Assembly: GCA_013360305.1 (NCBI GenBank)
Contig: JABWCK010000002.1
Coordinates: forward strand, 1 to 46,442
Reading direction: 5' to 3'
DNA length: 46,442 bases
DNA from: Microcaldota archaeon
GTDB taxonomy: Archaea; Micrarchaeota; Micrarchaeia; Norongarragalinales; Norongarragalinaceae
Position 1 is the first letter of the stretch. The number at the start of each line of letters is the position of its first letter. Of the stretch, positions 45,674-46,442 are shown piece after piece. Made by a program: the position numbers and the translations under genes. The notes beneath the pieces are model-generated. The model had not been told where the DNA came from. It did no database searches and was given only the letters and a program-made list of their open reading frames with translations.

Positions 45674-45787
45674 ATAAATTTTTTCCCTCAAAAGAAAAAA
45701 TTTAGTAAAAAACTTAGGTATTTTGACTCTGCAAAGAGAATGATTTGAAAAATGGAGCTCTGATTTCGTGACGAGCGTTTTTGAGAT
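45674..45787 (+). ncRNA. tRNA-Trp intron (~114 nt) with candidate box C/D guide (C 45740-45746, D' 45760-45763, C' 45768-45774)
   Basis: ATGATTT, CTGA and GTGACGA boxes; guide UGGAGCU complementary to anticodon arm nt 30-36; fifth nt upstream of CTGA pairs C34. Confidence 0.72.
45676..45703. repeat. 10-bp perfect inverted repeat (AAATTTTTTC/GAAAAAATTT) inside the tRNA intron
   Basis: Direct reading; 8-nt loop. Confidence 0.85.
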
Positions 45788-45823
45788 ACCTGAAGATCCG
45801 AGTTCGAATCTCGGCGACCCCAT

Positions 45824-45859
45824 GTCCGCATGGGGGACAGTAGTCCCCCTCGCCCGGAC
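45824..45859 (+). other. GC-rich two-tier stem-loop just downstream of tRNA-Trp
   Basis: GTCCG-cat-GGGGGAC-agta-GTCCCCC-tcgcc-CGGAC. Confidence 0.75.
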
Positions 45860-45905
45860 CACGCTTCCCCCTTCTTAAAAAGATTCAACGACTTATCTTT
45901 ACAAA

Positions 45906-46421
45906 ATGGTTTTTGTCTTAATCTTGTTGTTGGCGTTGTATTACTTGCCTTCTGCGCCGTCATTGTTTTCTAGCAGTAAAAAGTTTTTTTCATTCAATTC
46001 GACAACTTTGTTAATGTTGCTAGCTTACGGGAGTTCCTTGTTATTTGTTTACTCTACTTGGGTTGAAGAAATCGACTTGCTAGCATTGAGTTTAGCTAGT
46101 GGTGGAATAATCTTGCACTTTTTCGCGGTTTTTGGCTTGAAGGAAAACTGGAGCGCTGGAATTCGCAAAAGCAATTCTTTGAATACAAAAGGAATTTACT
46201 CGATAGTAAGGCATCCTGCGTATAATGCGGCCTTCTTGTTTTACTCTGGGCTTGCTTTGAATTCCAAAAGCGTGGAAGCTATAATAATAGTAGGAACGTA
46301 CTTGCTGGTTAGAATCACTATTGAAGAAAAAGAACTAAGAAAACACTTCGGTCCTGCTTACATTGAATACTCTAAAAAAGTCCCAGCCACCCTGCTCGGG
46401 TTAGTGTTCAAGCCCCTCTAA
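45906..46421 (+). CDS. Isoprenylcysteine carboxyl methyltransferase/PEMT-like membrane methyltransferase
   Basis: NTKGIYSIVRHPAYNAAFLFYSGLAL...EEKELRKHFGPAYIEYSKKVPATL. Confidence 0.8.
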   Translation: MVFVLILLLALYYLPSAPSLFSSSKKFFSFNSTTLLMLLAYGSSLLFVYSTWVEEIDLLALSLASGGIILHFFAVFGLKENWSAGIRKSNSLNTKGIYSIVRHPAYNAAFLFYSGLALNSKSVEAIIIVGTYLLVRITIEEKELRKHFGPAYIEYSKKVPATLLGLVFKPL

Positions 46422-46442
46422 CAAATTCAGCTTTGCATTTTT

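Larger units (their letters stand above)
45636..45822 (+). tRNA. tRNA-Trp(CCA), intron-containing (exons 45636-45673 and 45788-45822)
   Basis: Acceptor GGGGTTG/CGACCCC, D-loop AACCTGGCA, anticodon stem TTAGG/CCTGA, loop CTCCAG|A, T-arm CCGAG TTCGAAT CTCGG, discriminator A; A15-U48 consistent; no encoded CCA. Confidence 0.9.

Noticed and set aside
45775-45793. Second guide between C' and the exon CTGA of the tRNA-Trp intron (analogous to the second Haloferax target)
   Set aside because: Complementarity to tRNA-Trp is only about 3 bp; not sufficient to claim a second methylation target.
45824-45862. Possible second tRNA or split-tRNA half (ends in ...CCCGGACCA)
   Set aside because: No D-arm, anticodon arm or T-arm can be assembled; only a compact hairpin is supported.
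45611-45963. Two minus-strand ORFs (83 and 91 aa) over the tRNA-Trp region
   Set aside because: They read through the antisense of tRNA-Trp and its intron and have no recognisable protein features; the tRNA explains the sequence.
1-46442. CRISPR arrays, rRNA genes, transposases or integrases
   Set aside because: No regularly spaced repeats, rRNA signatures or recognisable recombinase ORFs were seen anywhere in the window.

Overview
This looks like an archaeal chromosome segment, probably from a small-genome or DPANN-like lineage (the lineage is inference). It carries information-processing genes: Rpo4 C-terminus/DUF655/RsmA, S3Ae, S15, L7Ae-S28e-L24e-ValRS, GluRS, S2, histone, Trm1, TFB-Gar1, S8e and RNase HII. 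The central feature is an unusually complete isoprenoid locus at about 13.9-28.2 kb: type II IPP isomerase, ERG8-type phosphomevalonate kinase, diphosphomevalonate decarboxylase, mevalonate kinase, class II-like HMG-CoA reductase, HMG-CoA synthase, thiolase, DUF35 and a polyprenyl synthase. That is a classical eukaryote-like mevalonate route rather than the usual archaeal one. Inside it, an AT-rich cassette (TrmB-like sensor, Nudix protein, winged-helix regulator) is bracketed by a 44-bp direct repeat made of the mevalonate-kinase 3' end, which suggests an insertion or duplication between formerly abutting mvk and hmgA. Other highlights: a tRNA-Trp with a ~114-nt intron that encodes a plausible box C/D guide aimed exactly at C34; an unannotated zinc-less ribosomal protein L24e (missed by the ORF track); a split Hef (helicase and XPF nuclease as adjacent genes); HAD-, NikR- and DUF3179-like proteins that have lost canonical active-site residues; and three 9-bp operator-like direct repeats in front of a TrmB regulator. 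All assignments come from reading motifs by eye; no searches were run.
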